A DNA stretch of 64,000 nt from an uncultured Methylophilaceae bacterium (GCA_913009235.1 CAJVXS010000003.1:1-64000), one strand, 5' to 3'. Counted from the first letter of the stretch, positions 1 through 9,486 are shown. Program-made: numbers and translations. The notes: a model not told the origin generated them from the letters alone.

Positions 1-6
1 GTGCGC

Positions 7-34
7 ATTGTACAGGGCTTTCAAAGCCAGTCAA
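7..34 (-). promoter_or_regulatory. Strong sigma70 promoter P2, reading off the left edge
   Basis: On the minus strand this reads TTGACT, 16-base spacer, TACAAT (-35 at 29-34, -10 at 7-12), then gcgcac. The start point falls at or just beyond base 1. Spacer length and discriminator type match P1, which supports one operon driven by two promoters. No transcript body is visible here. Confidence 0.6.
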
Positions 35-119
35 GAACTAATTTCGACAATCTCAAAAGTAATTCCTTAATGCTGTAATTCTTGTTGCGCATTGCTTGAA
101 AAGCCTCAAGCGAGGCCGC

Positions 120-147
120 ATTTTACCGTGGCTGAAAAATAGGTCAA
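120..147 (-). promoter_or_regulatory. Strong sigma70 promoter P1, reading off the left edge
   Basis: On the minus strand this reads TTGACC, a 16-base spacer, TAAAAT (-35 at 142-147, -10 at 120-125), followed at once by the GC-rich discriminator gcggcc. AT-rich DNA at about 148-190 could serve as an UP element. It is the upstream member of a tandem pair, with -10 boxes 113 bases apart, and lies beyond the end of tyrS. Tandem promoters with GC-rich discriminators are typical of rRNA and other stable RNA operons; the transcribed gene lies outside the window, so its identity is inferred. I see no gene in 1-324. Confidence 0.6.
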
Positions 148-324
148 GCGGTATTTGAATATGTTACAAATTAATTACAATTAAGCAGTTTTGCACCTGA
201 AATGTCTATTTTTCTTTGACTGAATAGCTAATAAACAGGCATAAGAATGAGGCTTAATTAAAGTCGTTATTTTTGGCATTACCTCCCCCGTCAATATGCT
301 TTGAGCATTATAGTTGGCACATGC

Positions 325-1524
325 CTACCCAACGCTAACCTTAGCAAACTTACGCTTGCCAACTTGCGCGACCAAGGAAGCGCCTTTGTTAATTTGCAGG
401 GTTTTGTCTTCAACCTTCACGCTATCTATTTTGACGCCACCTTGCTTAATGATGCGCATGGCCTCACTAGTGCTTTCTACCAAGCCTGCCATCTTAAGCA
501 ATTGTGCAACGCCAACACTTTCACCATCAATTGCTAATGTCACCTCTGGCACATCATCTGGAATGCCGCCTTTAGCACGAGTTTGAAAGTCGCTTAATGC
601 TTTTTCTGCGGCCACTTGGCTATGAAAACGGGCAACAATTTCTTGTGCAAAACCAACTTTGATATTACGCGGGTTTGCTCCGCCGTCGATTTGCGCTTTC
701 CACTCAGCAATCGTTTCTAACGATTCAAATGAAAGCAGCTCTATATAACGCCACATCAAATCATCTGAAATCGACATAATCTTAGCAAAGATTATTTCTG
801 GCGGCTCATTAATGCCAATATAATTACCCAATGACTTAGACATTTTATTCACACCGTCCAAACCTTCAAGCAATGGCATAGTTAATACGCATTGCTGTAG
901 CTCTCCTGCTTGCTTTTGCAGCTCGCGCCCCATCAGCAAGTTAAATCTTTGGTCCGTTCCACCTAGCTCCAAATCAGCTTTCAGCGCAACAGAATCGTAG
1001 CCTTGCAATAAGGGATACATAAACTCATGAATGGCAATGGGCTGATTGCCTTTAAACCGCTTTGAGAAGTCATCGCGCTCTAACATGCGCGCGACAGTAT
1101 GGCTGCTGGCAAGCTTCAGCATGCCAGCAGCGCCTAAGTCTGTTAACCAGCGCGAGTTAAATACAATTTCAGTTTTTTCTTTATCGAGCATTTTAAATAC
1201 TTGCTCTGCATAAGACTTAGCATTTTCTTGCACCTGCTCAGGTGTGAGTGGCGGACGTGTCGCGCTTTTACCCGTTGGGTCGCCAATCATGCCAGTGAAA
1301 TCGCCAATTAAAAATAAAACGTGATGTCCTAAGTCTTGTAATTGACGTAACTTATTAATGAGCACCGTATGCCCCAAGTGCAAATCTGGCGCGGTAGGAT
1401 CAAAGCCAGCTTTAATTCTCAGCGGCTTGCCTTTTTTTAACTTTTCTATAAGTTCAGCCTCTATTAATAGCTCGTCTGCGCCTCGTTTAATAATGGCTAA
1501 TGATTGTTCGATGTCCATATTCAC
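325..1524 (-). CDS. tyrS: Tyrosyl-tRNA synthetase
   Basis: Cytoplasmic class I aminoacyl-tRNA synthetase that charges tRNA(Tyr) with tyrosine. The protein is 399 residues. The HIGH-type motif HLGH is at 49-52 in the Rossmann catalytic domain and the KMSKS loop is at 227-231. A C-terminal S4-type RNA-binding domain covers roughly 335-395. The full KMSKS and the length fit the longer TyrRS subgroup. The first codon is GTG, six bases after AGGA; an in-frame ATG two codons later is the alternative. It is transcribed alone from a promoter divergent to the M23 peptidase gene. Confidence 0.97.
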   Translation of the reverse strand: MNMDIEQSLAIIKRGADELLIEAELIEKLKKGKPLRIKAGFDPTAPDLHLGHTVLINKLRQLQDLGHHVLFLIGDFTGMIGDPTGKSATRPPLTPEQVQENAKSYAEQVFKMLDKEKTEIVFNSRWLTDLGAAGMLKLASSHTVARMLERDDFSKRFKGNQPIAIHEFMYPLLQGYDSVALKADLELGGTDQRFNLLMGRELQKQAGELQQCVLTMPLLEGLDGVNKMSKSLGNYIGINEPPEIIFAKIMSISDDLMWRYIELLSFESLETIAEWKAQIDGGANPRNIKVGFAQEIVARFHSQVAAEKALSDFQTRAKGGIPDDVPEVTLAIDGESVGVAQLLKMAGLVESTSEAMRIIKQGGVKIDSVKVEDKTLQINKGASLVAQVGKRKFAKVSVG

Positions 1525-1539
1525 TATATTTCCTAAAAT

Positions 1540-1569
1540 ATTCTAGTAAGACTGTTCTCTTAATAGCAA
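1540..1569 (-). promoter_or_regulatory. Probable tyrS promoter
   Basis: On the minus strand: TTGCTA (1564-1569), 18-base spacer, TAGAAT (1540-1545), about 16 bases before the tyrS start codon. It is divergent from the M23 peptidase promoter a few bases away. Confidence 0.45.
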
Positions 1570-1576
1570 TGTTGCT

Positions 1577-1605
1577 TTTTCATGAAGCTAATTTTCTGAT
1601 AAGAT
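1577..1605 (+). promoter_or_regulatory. Probable extended -10 promoter for the M23 peptidase-anmK pair
   Basis: TGATAAGAT at 1597-1605 is an extended -10 (TG, one base, TAAGAT). A weak -35 (ttttca) lies 17 bases upstream. It leads the M23 peptidase and anmK genes, which are only three bases apart. Confidence 0.45.
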
Positions 1606-1645
1606 GCATACTTTATTCAAGCACTTAAATGGCCTTCATTAATAT

Positions 1646-2983
1646 ATGATTTTTGAAAAAAACCAATTTGCTAAGCGCTATATTCTAACGCAAAACCATT
1701 TGTTAGCTGCGAGCAAGGTGAAATTACACTTAATATTTGTGGCTTTCTTATTGCCCCTTATTATTTTGATTGCTTCACTGAGCGCTGCACCCGATAGTGA
1801 AGCTGGTTATTTACCCGTAAGAACTGTTATCAACAACATTGTATTACCCTCCATCAAACACCAACAAAATCCTGATGAGTCTTTTTGGCAAACAGATGAG
1901 GTTCGCGCCAATGACACGCTGAATGTAATCTTTGATCGCATGACGATACGTGACAAAGATGCATTAAAATTTTTCACATACAGCCCAGACACTAGCGCAC
2001 TCAATACACACTTAATTCCACGTCGAAACATCCTGTCTGAGTTCAATGCCGAGGGAAAACTTCTTTATTTGGCATACGAACTACCTGACCATCAACGCTT
2101 AGTGGCCAAATTAACGCCCGATGGTTTTCAAGTGCATACCGAAAAACTTGCCTTAACAAAACGTGAGGCTTCTAGGTCGGTTACGATTAAAAGCTCACTA
2201 TTTGGTGCAACCAATCAAGCTGACGTGCCTGATCGAATCACATTAAAAATCGCAGACATTTTCTCTAGTGATATCGATTTTAATAGAGATCTACGCACAG
2301 ACGATACTATCGATGTAATTTACGAAGAGCTTTTCAATAATGGCGACATGATAGGGACAGGCGACATTCTTGCTGTTGAAATTGTGAACCGAAATAAAAC
2401 ATACCATGCTGTGCATTTTGGAGCGGCGAACAGCAAATATGCTTATTACACGCCTGAAGGCGAAAGCCTATACAAATCCTTTCTACGTTCTCCACTTGAA
2501 TTTACACGTGTGAGCTCATCATTTAGCCGCGGTCGTTTCCACCCCGTATTGCATCGCGTAAGAGCACATAAAGGCGTTGATTTGGCTGCGCGTAAAGGTA
2601 CACGCATTAAAGCATCAGGCGATGGCGTAGTGAAATTCAAAGGCCGAAAAGGCGGCTATGGGAACGTGATTATCTTGCAGCACCGCAATCAAATGAAAAC
2701 CTTATATGGTCACTTATCTGGCTTTGCAAAAGGCTTACGTAAAGGTAAAACAGTAAAACGAGGGGACATTATTGGTTTTGTCGGCATGTCCGGATTGGCA
2801 ACAGGGCCGCACTTGCACTATGAATTCATGCTGAAAGGGGTTCATCGCGACCCAATGACAGTAAACCTACCTAAAGGCGCTCCGCTTGAGGCTAAATATA
2901 AACGAGAGTTTAAAGCCTCTGCATCAAAGTATATGGCAAAGCTTGAAATGTTAAACCACAACACCATGGTCGCCAGCCAGTAA
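1646..2983 (+). CDS. M23 family metallopeptidase (murein hydrolase, MepM-like)
   Basis: Predicted zinc endopeptidase that cuts peptide cross-links in peptidoglycan. The 445-residue protein has an N-terminal hydrophobic segment at about 30-48, so it is probably an inner-membrane-anchored periplasmic enzyme. A central region resembles the OapA/LysM-like domains of MepM proteins. The C-terminal LytM domain keeps its zinc ligands: HKGVD at 308-312 and HLH at 389-391. Both active-site motifs are intact, so it should be catalytic rather than an EnvC-type activator. The ATG has no clear ribosome site. anmK follows three bases after the stop, linking wall cutting with recycling of muropeptide sugars. 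Confidence 0.9.
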   Translation: MIFEKNQFAKRYILTQNHLLAASKVKLHLIFVAFLLPLIILIASLSAAPDSEAGYLPVRTVINNIVLPSIKHQQNPDESFWQTDEVRANDTLNVIFDRMTIRDKDALKFFTYSPDTSALNTHLIPRRNILSEFNAEGKLLYLAYELPDHQRLVAKLTPDGFQVHTEKLALTKREASRSVTIKSSLFGATNQADVPDRITLKIADIFSSDIDFNRDLRTDDTIDVIYEELFNNGDMIGTGDILAVEIVNRNKTYHAVHFGAANSKYAYYTPEGESLYKSFLRSPLEFTRVSSSFSRGRFHPVLHRVRAHKGVDLAARKGTRIKASGDGVVKFKGRKGGYGNVIILQHRNQMKTLYGHLSGFAKGLRKGKTVKRGDIIGFVGMSGLATGPHLHYEFMLKGVHRDPMTVNLPKGAPLEAKYKREFKASASKYMAKLEMLNHNTMVASQ

Positions 2984-2986
2984 CAT

Positions 2987-4111
2987 ATGGTTAATACGCT
3001 ATTTTTTATTGGCGTAATGTCTGGCAGCAGCTTAGATGGCATTGATGTGGCGCTGACTGAAATCACCGATAAAGCCGCCAATAACAACTGCAAAATAGTC
3101 GCAACACATTTTCAAGCATACACAAACGAAATCAAAGAGTCCTTGTTAGCGCTGCATTTTCCATCAGAAAATGAACTAGCGCAATCCGCATTAATGGCCA
3201 ATCAATTGGCATCTTGCTATGCACAAGCTGTTAATACGCTGCTTAAAAAAAATAACCTTAAACCCAGTAAAATCAGTGCTATCGGCTGCCACGGGCAAAC
3301 CATTCGCCATCAACCAACGTTTGATAACGACGTTGGCTACACTATTCAATTAGGCAATAACGCACTACTAGCAGAGCTGACCAACATCACCGTTGTTGGT
3401 GATTTTCGCAGTCGCGACATTGCCGCTGGTGGACAAGGTGCACCACTAGTCCCGGCCTTCCATCAAGCTATCTTTGCAAGTAAGCATAAAAATCGTGCCA
3501 TCGTGAATATCGGTGGCATTGCTAATATAAGCTACTTAAGCACATCGGGGGAGGTGATAGGGTTCGACTCTGGGCCAGGCAATATACTCTTAGACCATTG
3601 GGTGAAATTAAAGCTCGGAAAAAGCTATGATGCGGATGGCGCGTGGTCTAGCAAAGGCTCTGTACAGCCCGGCCTATTAAAAGCAATGCTAAACGATCCT
3701 TACTTCTCTTTACCCACGCCTAAAAGTACTGGGCGTGACTTATTTAATGAATCTTGGCTATCACAGCATATTGCAGAACTGAATGCTAGTGATGAAGATA
3801 TTGCACGCACCTTACTCGAACTCACCGTCATCACAATACATCAACACCTAATGAAGCGTTGTCATGAGGTGGATGAAATATACCTTTGTGGTGGTGGCAC
3901 ACATAACCAGCTCCTCGTGGCCTGCTTAAAGCAGCGCTTAGGTAATACCACTACGGGACTTACCGATGACCTCGGCGTCAATGCCGACTGGGTTGAGGCG
4001 GCAGCCTTTGCATGGCTCGCCAAACAAACCATTACGCATAAACCTGGCAACCTTCCTGCTGCGACAGGTGCAAAGGGTCTACGTATATTAGGCGCCATCT
4101 ACCTCGCTTAG
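2987..4111 (+). CDS. anmK: Anhydro-N-acetylmuramic acid kinase
   Basis: Cytoplasmic ATP-dependent enzyme that opens and phosphorylates 1,6-anhydro-MurNAc to MurNAc-6-phosphate during peptidoglycan recycling. The 374-residue protein starts with the family signature GVMSGSSLDGID at 9-20, the phosphate-binding loop of the AnmK/actin-type fold, and keeps GFDSGPGN and CGGGTHN later. Length matches the family. It sits three bases after the M23 peptidase gene, so the two are probably co-transcribed and functionally linked. Confidence 0.96.
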   Translation: MVNTLFFIGVMSGSSLDGIDVALTEITDKAANNNCKIVATHFQAYTNEIKESLLALHFPSENELAQSALMANQLASCYAQAVNTLLKKNNLKPSKISAIGCHGQTIRHQPTFDNDVGYTIQLGNNALLAELTNITVVGDFRSRDIAAGGQGAPLVPAFHQAIFASKHKNRAIVNIGGIANISYLSTSGEVIGFDSGPGNILLDHWVKLKLGKSYDADGAWSSKGSVQPGLLKAMLNDPYFSLPTPKSTGRDLFNESWLSQHIAELNASDEDIARTLLELTVITIHQHLMKRCHEVDEIYLCGGGTHNQLLVACLKQRLGNTTTGLTDDLGVNADWVEAAAFAWLAKQTITHKPGNLPAATGAKGLRILGAIYLA

Positions 4112-4133
4112 AACTGTTAAATTCTATTTTTAC

Positions 4134-4162
4134 TCAACTTTGTTATTAGGGTTGCGTATAAT
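4134..4162 (+). promoter_or_regulatory. Probable gltA promoter
   Basis: A perfect TATAAT at 4157-4162 lies 32 bases before the gltA start. The -35 region 17 bases upstream (tcaact) is poor, which suggests an activator or a modest basal level. No terminator is evident between anmK and this site. Confidence 0.45.
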
Positions 4163-4194
4163 ATTCTCAATCAAACAAAATATAAGAGTGTTAT

Positions 4195-5496
4195 ATGGCA
4201 ACAAAACCAACTAAAGCAACCATCAGCTTTGACAATGACAAAGCACCAGTAGAATTACCAATACTGTCTGGCACATTAGGTAATGATGTTATTGATATTC
4301 GAAAATTAGGTGCACAGGGCATCTATACTTATGACCCCGGCTTTCTATCAACTGCTTCTTGCAGTTCAGACATTACCTTTATTGATGGTGAAAAAGGTTA
4401 CCTCTACCACCGCGGCTATCCAATAGAACAACTGGCTGAGAACTGCAACTTTCTAGAAGTTGCTCACCTATTGATTAAAGGCGAGCTACCTAATGCTGAC
4501 GAGAAAAATAATTTCAGCCTTTCCATAGAACACGACACCATGCTGCATGACCAAATGTCGAATGTATTTAGAGGTTTTAGGCGAGATGCACACCCGATGG
4601 CCGTGATGGTGTCCGTTGTGGGTGCAATGGCAGCATTTTACCCAGAGCATACCAATGTAACAGACCCTAAATTACGTGACGACGCTGCTATTCACTTGCT
4701 AGCAAAAGCACCTACCATTGCAGCATGGAGCTATAAATTCACGATAGGCCAACCTTTTGTTTACCCGCAAAATAAATTAAGTTATGCCGAAAATTTTCTT
4801 CATATGATGTTTGCAACACCATGTGAAGAGCATGTTGTCAGCCCAGTACTGTCTAGAGCTTTTGAGCGCATCCTTATTTTACATGCAGACCATGAACAGA
4901 ATGCATCCACATCAACAGTGCGCTTAGTTGGCTCTAGCGGTGCAAATCCTTTTGCCTGTATCGCGGCGGGCATTGCATCACTCTGGGGGCCTGCACACGG
5001 CGGCGCTAATGAAGCTACTTTGCAGATGCTAGATGAGATTGGTGATGTAAGCCGTATTGATGAGTACATTAAACGTGCAAAAGACAAAAATGATAGCTTC
5101 CGTCTGATGGGCTTTGGTCATCGTGTCTATCAAAACATGGATCCTCGTGCTGCCATTATGCGTGAAACTTGCCATGAAGTGCTTAACGAACTAGGACTAC
5201 ATGATGACCCAATGTTTAAACTAGCAATGAAATTAGAAAAAATTGCTTTAGAAGATGAATACTTTGTAAAACGCAAACTGTACCCGAATGTCGATTTCTA
5301 TAGTGGCATTGTAATGCGTGCAATGGGCATTCCAAACTCTATGTTTACTGCTATTTTTGCACTAGCCCGTACGGCTGGCTGGATAGCTCAATGGAGTGAA
5401 ATGCATACAGACTCCTCAAACAAAATTGGCCGCCCTAGGCAGCTTTATACTGGCAATGCTAAACGTGACTTTGTGCCAATAGATAAGCGGAAGTAG
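4195..5496 (+). CDS. gltA: Citrate synthase (type II)
   Basis: Condenses acetyl-CoA with oxaloacetate to citrate, the entry step of the TCA cycle. The 433-residue protein is the usual length for the hexameric, NADH-regulated type of Gram-negative bacteria. Active-site regions are present: GPAHGGANE with the first catalytic His, [14 protein letters not shown] with the second, and YPNVDFYSG with the catalytic Asp. It stands alone, convergent with nhaA. In obligate methylotrophs with an incomplete TCA cycle the enzyme supplies glutamate precursors; that role here is inference. Confidence 0.97.
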   Translation: MATKPTKATISFDNDKAPVELPILSGTLGNDVIDIRKLGAQGIYTYDPGFLSTASCSSDITFIDGEKGYLYHRGYPIEQLAENCNFLEVAHLLIKGELPNADEKNNFSLSIEHDTMLHDQMSNVFRGFRRDAHPMAVMVSVVGAMAAFYPEHTNVTDPKLRDDAAIHLLAKAPTIAAWSYKFTIGQPFVYPQNKLSYAENFLHMMFATPCEEHVVSPVLSRAFERILILHADHEQNASTSTVRLVGSSGANPFACIAAGIASLWGPAHGGANEATLQMLDEIGDVSRIDEYIKRAKDKNDSFRLMGFGHRVYQNMDPRAAIMRETCHEVLNELGLHDDPMFKLAMKLEKIALEDEYFVKRKLYPNVDFYSGIVMRAMGIPNSMFTAIFALARTAGWIAQWSEMHTDSSNKIGRPRQLYTGNAKRDFVPIDKRK

Positions 5497-5609
5497 TTAA
5501 ACTAACGTAACCACTATTAAAGGAATTTTTAATGGCCTGTATTAGGGTCCTGAAAGATTTCTGGCAGCCACGCTCATTACTCAAAGCTAGCCCTTCGCAA
5601 AGGCAGCAA

Positions 5610-6992
5610 TTAAGTTGGTTGTTTTGATACAAACCATAGCCAAGCACAACCCAACACCCCTGCCAAGACAGAGGCAGATAAAATACCCACTTTTGCCATG
5701 ATTAAGTAATCTGGGTTTGTAGCAGCATAAGCAAGCTCAGCAATAAATATAGACATGGTAAAGCCAATACCCGCCAATAATGCGGCACCAGCTAATTGAC
5801 TAAACTTAACTCCTGTTGGTAGGTTCGTTAAACCAAGCTTCAGAAAAATCCAACACGCTCCGACGATACCAATAAACTTACCAACAACCAAGCCCACACC
5901 AACACCAAGCACGATAGGATTCGTTAACACGGCAGCCCATGAGTCAAACTGTAAGGGCACACCAGCATTAAATAAAGCAAATACAGGAATCACAAAGAAT
6001 GCGACTGGCACATGCCAATAGCGTTCTAAACGTTGCAATGGTGTTTGCACATCATTAATATCGGCTTCCAAAGACTGTGCGGCCACTTGAAGCTGTTGAT
6101 TCATCAAAATATTCTTGTCTGAATCCAGGCTTGTTTTGAACCGCGCAGCCAACTCCTTAAGCCTGGCAACAAATAAACTGGGGCCATATTTAGGTCTGGC
6201 AGGAACAGAAAAAGCCCCCAGCACACCAGCGATTGTTGCATGTACACCAGACTGTAGTAGCGCATACCAAAGTAGCACTGAGACAAAAAAGTAGGGAGTC
6301 ATCTTGCGAATGCCGATAGTATTGAAAAACATCAATATACCTACAAACAGAGCGGCAATACCGATCCACATGGGCACCAACTCTTTTGTATAAAAGAGTG
6401 CAATTACCAATACGGCACCTAAATCATCTACGATGGCTAATGCCACCAAAAAAGTCACCAAGGTTTTGGGTACTTTATTGCCAAGCAATACTAATGCGCC
6501 GACAGCAAATGCAATATCAGTAGCCATGGGAATGCCCCAACCACGGCTTGCATCACCCCATGGGTTGAGCAAAAAAAACAAGAGGGCGGGAACAACCATG
6601 CCGCCAATAGCCGCGACAATAGGCAAGGCCGCTTTTTTTACATCGGATAGCTCCCCCACCATCATTTCACGCTTGAGCTCCATCCCGACCAAGAAAAAGA
6701 ATAAAGCCATCAAGGCATCATTAACCCAGTGATGCAGGCTCATTTCTAACTTCCATCCACCAATATTCAGGCCAACCAACGTGTGCAAAATATGTGCATA
6801 AGCCTCAGAGAAGAAGCTATTCGCCGCAATCAAAGCAACCACGGCACTTACCATAAGCAAGAGGCCACTCGTCGTTTGTCCATGTACGAACTCCTCAAGA
6901 GGCGTTAATACCTTACTAAACCTTCTTTCCCACGGCGCGTAAATCACACCGTCTTGATTTTTACCGCCATCTAATGTGGGCTGATTACTCAT
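5610..6992 (-). CDS. nhaA: Na+/H+ antiporter NhaA
   Basis: Inner-membrane antiporter exchanging sodium for protons in pH and salt homeostasis. It has about a dozen hydrophobic segments and the ion-binding pair in VALAIVDDLGAVLVI. At 460 residues it is longer than the 388 of E. coli: a hydrophilic insert (SVPARPKYGPSLFVARLKEL onwards, to about ERYWH) extends the loop in the middle of the protein, as in other long NhaA proteins. I place the start at ATG 6992; an in-frame TTG three codons upstream (7001) is possible. A 15-bp palindrome lies upstream. Confidence 0.95.
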   Translation of the reverse strand: MSNQPTLDGGKNQDGVIYAPWERRFSKVLTPLEEFVHGQTTSGLLLMVSAVVALIAANSFFSEAYAHILHTLVGLNIGGWKLEMSLHHWVNDALMALFFFLVGMELKREMMVGELSDVKKAALPIVAAIGGMVVPALLFFLLNPWGDASRGWGIPMATDIAFAVGALVLLGNKVPKTLVTFLVALAIVDDLGAVLVIALFYTKELVPMWIGIAALFVGILMFFNTIGIRKMTPYFFVSVLLWYALLQSGVHATIAGVLGAFSVPARPKYGPSLFVARLKELAARFKTSLDSDKNILMNQQLQVAAQSLEADINDVQTPLQRLERYWHVPVAFFVIPVFALFNAGVPLQFDSWAAVLTNPIVLGVGVGLVVGKFIGIVGACWIFLKLGLTNLPTGVKFSQLAGAALLAGIGFTMSIFIAELAYAATNPDYLIMAKVGILSASVLAGVLGCAWLWFVSKQPT

Positions 6993-7029
6993 AATGATCA
7001 ATAATGCTTTCTATGATTGAGGCACAAAC

Positions 7030-7058
7030 AAAAAACTGCATCCAATTCGAATGCAGTT
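7030..7058 (-). terminator. Intrinsic terminator after erpA
   Basis: On the minus strand: AACTGCAT, a nine-base loop, ATGCAGTT followed by TTTTTT. It is a perfect 8-bp stem with a U run, about 70 bases after the erpA stop and before nhaA. Confidence 0.75.
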
Positions 7059-7084
7059 ATAAGAATATAATACTTTAACGGTGC

Positions 7085-7099
7085 TGTGAATCATTCACA
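7085..7099. promoter_or_regulatory. 15-bp perfect palindrome upstream of nhaA
   Basis: TGTGAATCATTCACA is a perfect inverted repeat of seven bases around one centre base. It lies in the erpA-nhaA gap, about 95 bases before nhaA. A possible nhaA promoter (TTCACA, 17 bases, TATTCT on the minus strand) overlaps its edge. It resembles a CRP-type half-site pair but with five rather than six central bases, so the binding protein is unknown. Confidence 0.35.
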
Positions 7100-7126
7100 C
7101 AACAAATATTAGCTCACCAAATCTTG

Positions 7127-7501
7127 CTAAACAGAAAAAGATGAACCACAACCACATGTGCTTTCTGCTTGTGGGTTGCGAATCACAAACTGAGAACCTT
7201 GTAGATTATCTTGGTAATCAATTTCTGCGCCCATTAAATACTGCAAGCTCATCGGGTCGATTAATAGTGTGACCGTGTCTTTTTCCACCTGGGTATCATC
7301 TTCATTCACTTCTTCCTCGAAAGTAAACCCATACTGAAAACCAGAGCAGCCGCCACCGCTAACAAAAACACGTAATTTTAAATCTGCCGAGCCTTCTTCC
7401 TCAATCAACTCTTTTACTTTCTTAGCTGCATTGTCTGTAAAGACTAATGGCGCTGGGGGTGCTGGTACTTCTACTTCTGCTAAATCAGTTACTGTATTCA
7501 T
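7127..7501 (-). CDS. erpA: Iron-sulfur cluster insertion protein ErpA
   Basis: A-type carrier that hands iron-sulfur clusters to apo-enzymes in the cytoplasm. The 124-residue protein has the three ligand cysteines of the family: one in [11 protein letters not shown] and two in the C-terminal CGCGSSF. The ATG at 7501 follows AAGGAG by five bases, better than the GTG one codon earlier. It is the last gene of an argC-to-erpA run on the minus strand and ends at a clear terminator. Confidence 0.95.
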   Translation of the reverse strand: MNTVTDLAEVEVPAPPAPLVFTDNAAKKVKELIEEEGSADLKLRVFVSGGGCSGFQYGFTFEEEVNEDDTQVEKDTVTLLIDPMSLQYLMGAEIDYQDNLQGSQFVIRNPQAESTCGCGSSFSV

Positions 7502-7540
7502 CACGACTCCTTCAATTCACCCACTCTAATTAATGAGACC

Positions 7541-7927
7541 TTAAATTGGCTCATCAGTTTCCTTGGCTTCTCCATTATGGACTAGCCTGCCATCAACTAC
7601 TGAACCCGCATGCATTTCTAATGCGGTGTAATATAAATCACCCTTAATGCTCGCGCTTCTCTGCAATTCAATAAATTGTCCAGCATTAACTGGTCCGATA
7701 ACAGCACCAATTAATACTATTTTTCCCGCAGTGACTGCGCCCTCTATACGGCCATTCTCACCAAGAATGATCGTGCCTTGCGAGCCGGCTTGTTCCTGTA
7801 CATTCCCGCGAATAGTGCCATCCACCCTCAAGCCGCCACTAAATGTCATATCTCCAGACAAGACAGTATCTGCGCCGACCAGCGTGTCAATACGGCTATC
7901 TATTTTGTTCGATTTTTTAAAAAACAT
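7541..7927 (-). CDS. Bactofilin (polymer-forming cytoskeletal protein)
   Basis: Small bactofilin-family protein (DUF583), about 128 residues. The centre is a run of beta-helix-type repeats rich in G and V (for example SGDMTFSGGLRVDGTIRGNV and GENGRIEGAVTAGKIVLIG), with short charged ends and no membrane segment. Bactofilins self-assemble into filaments that scaffold cell-shape or wall enzymes. I place the start at ATG 7927, nine bases after AAGGTG; a GTG at 7939 is the alternative. It lies between a small membrane coiled-coil gene and erpA; the role is unproven. Confidence 0.88.
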   Translation of the reverse strand: MFFKKSNKIDSRIDTLVGADTVLSGDMTFSGGLRVDGTIRGNVQEQAGSQGTIILGENGRIEGAVTAGKIVLIGAVIGPVNAGQFIELQRSASIKGDLYYTALEMHAGSVVDGRLVHNGEAKETDEPI

Positions 7928-7956
7928 TTCAATTTTCACCTTACTTGTAAGCTAAA

Positions 7957-8319
7957 CTATTTTTTCATCATTTCTTTATAAAATAACAAATCCTCTTTTG
8001 CCTTGAGATTCTCACCCTGAACTTTTGCAAGGCTTTTAGAAAGGCTCTTATTGGTTGCTAGCTCAATTTTTAAATCACGGTGCGTTTCAACCAACTTGAA
8101 CTCAAGCATTTTATTTTGATGTTGCATTTCCACCAGCCGGCTACCAACCACTTCATAATCAGCGCGCCCATCCATCATGAAGTAAGACAAACCAAAGCCC
8201 AGCCCAACACATAAAAACGCAACAATCGCCTGGTAGTACCATGGTCTATCCACTTTAACAGCAACACGTCTAGCAGTAAGGCCATAATGATTTCGCACTC
8301 TTCGTCGAAATTTTTTCAT
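7957..8319 (-). CDS. Small membrane-anchored coiled-coil protein, unknown function
   Basis: A 120-residue protein with a basic N-terminus (MKKFRRRVRNHYG), one membrane segment at about 32-50 (YYQAIVAFLCVGLGFGLSYF) and a C-terminal helix with heptad-like spacing. It looks like the short betaproteobacterial family annotated DUF6776, but I am not certain. The ATG at 8319 lies 13 bases after the argC stop; a start at 8352 would overlap argC. It precedes the bactofilin gene, so it could be a membrane anchor for that filament; this is inference. Confidence 0.75.
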   Translation of the reverse strand: MKKFRRRVRNHYGLTARRVAVKVDRPWYYQAIVAFLCVGLGFGLSYFMMDGRADYEVVGSRLVEMQHQNKMLEFKLVETHRDLKIELATNKSLSKSLAKVQGENLKAKEDLLFYKEMMKK

Positions 8320-8332
8320 CCCATCAAGCTCA

Positions 8333-9382
8333 TTAAGGCATGAGTGGAACAATGTTTAGGCCAGCACGCTCTTCAATCCCAAACATCACATTCATATTTT
8401 GCACGGCTTGTCCTGCCGCACCTTTGACCAAATTATCTTGTACAACCACTATCGTTAAATAACCATTTTCTTGTGGCTGCAAAGTCACCCGCAAATGATT
8501 AGACCCTCTGACCGACCGTGTTTCAGGCAGCGTACCTTGCGACAGCACATCAACAAAATATTCTTTTGCATAACGCTGCTCATATAAAGATTGCAAGTCT
8601 ACATTTTTAGCACTGCCTGTCAGTTTAACATAGAGTGTCGACAGCATCCCCCTAATCATCGGCACCAAATGTGGCACAAAAATAAGCTGTAAATCATTAC
8701 CTGCTAATTGCTTAAGTTGCGCATCGATTTCAGGGTGATGCCTATGCCCAGCAAGACCGTAAGCTTTCATATTGTCACTGGTTTCAGAAAACAAGGTAGC
8801 TACAGATGCTTTTCTTCCTGCACCAGAAACACCTGATTTTGCATCAGCGATAATTGGCGTTGAAAGATCAATAAAACCTTTCTCTAGCAGTGGTGCCAAA
8901 CCCAATAAAACAGTCGTTGGATAGCAGCCGGGGTTACCAATCACATTAGCTGTTTTAATATGGGCCCTATTCAGCTCAGGAATGCCGTATATAGCCTTCT
9001 GCAATACATCAGGGCAGCTATGCGGCATGCTGTACCACGCTTCAAACTCTTCCGTATCTTGCAATCTAAAATCGGCAGCCAAATCGATGACCTTCGTATT
9101 AGCAGACAACAATCCCGGCACTTGGCTCATGGCCACGCCATGTGGCGTTGCAAAGAACACCACATCGCAAATGGTCAGGTCTACCGTTCCAGGATCAGTA
9201 AAAGCAACATCAATATAACTACGTAGACTGGGAAACATGTCGGCCACAGGCAAACCTGCTTCCACACGCGAAGTCACTGCAACAACCTCTACGGATGGAT
9301 GCGTAGCAAGCAGGCGCAGCAGCTCCACACCGGTATAACCAGTGCCGCCTACAATACCAACTTTTAACTTTTGATTTGACAT
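8333..9382 (-). CDS. argC: N-acetyl-gamma-glutamyl-phosphate reductase
   Basis: Third step of arginine synthesis: NADPH-dependent reduction of N-acetylglutamyl-phosphate to the semialdehyde. The dinucleotide-binding motif [17 protein letters not shown] is at the N-terminus and the catalytic cysteine is in NPGCYPT. Length of about 349 residues fits the long type of the family. I chose the ATG that gives [13 protein letters not shown]; an in-frame ATG five codons upstream (9397) lacks a better ribosome site. argH lies elsewhere in the window. Confidence 0.96.
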   Translation of the reverse strand: MSNQKLKVGIVGGTGYTGVELLRLLATHPSVEVVAVTSRVEAGLPVADMFPSLRSYIDVAFTDPGTVDLTICDVVFFATPHGVAMSQVPGLLSANTKVIDLAADFRLQDTEEFEAWYSMPHSCPDVLQKAIYGIPELNRAHIKTANVIGNPGCYPTTVLLGLAPLLEKGFIDLSTPIIADAKSGVSGAGRKASVATLFSETSDNMKAYGLAGHRHHPEIDAQLKQLAGNDLQLIFVPHLVPMIRGMLSTLYVKLTGSAKNVDLQSLYEQRYAKEYFVDVLSQGTLPETRSVRGSNHLRVTLQPQENGYLTIVVVQDNLVKGAAGQAVQNMNVMFGIEERAGLNIVPLMP

Positions 9383-9422
9383 AACATAACTATCCATAGA
9401 ATGGCATTAGTATACCTGAAAC

Positions 9423-9449
9423 AAAAAAGGCCGCGCTAGCGACCTTTTT
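9423..9449 (-). terminator. Intrinsic terminator after rpsI
   Basis: On the minus strand: AAAAAGGTCGC, loop tagc, GCGGCCTTTTTT. The stem has one G-U pair and a U run. A-tracts on the other side let it act in both directions. It lies 38 bases beyond the rpsI stop and ends the rplM-rpsI operon before argC. Confidence 0.8.
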
Positions 9450-9486
9450 AAATAAACATATTCCCAATACTGGAAATGTATAAACG

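Noticed and set aside
148-300. Short minus-strand frame beginning MPKITTLIKP after GGGGGAGG
   Set aside because: The purine-rich stretch is only two bases from the ATG, too close for a ribosome site, and the frame is about 32 codons without family resemblance.
5497-5609. Possible terminator between gltA and nhaA
   Set aside because: Only a 6-bp AT-only dyad (ATTAAA/TTTAAT) is present, too weak to call.
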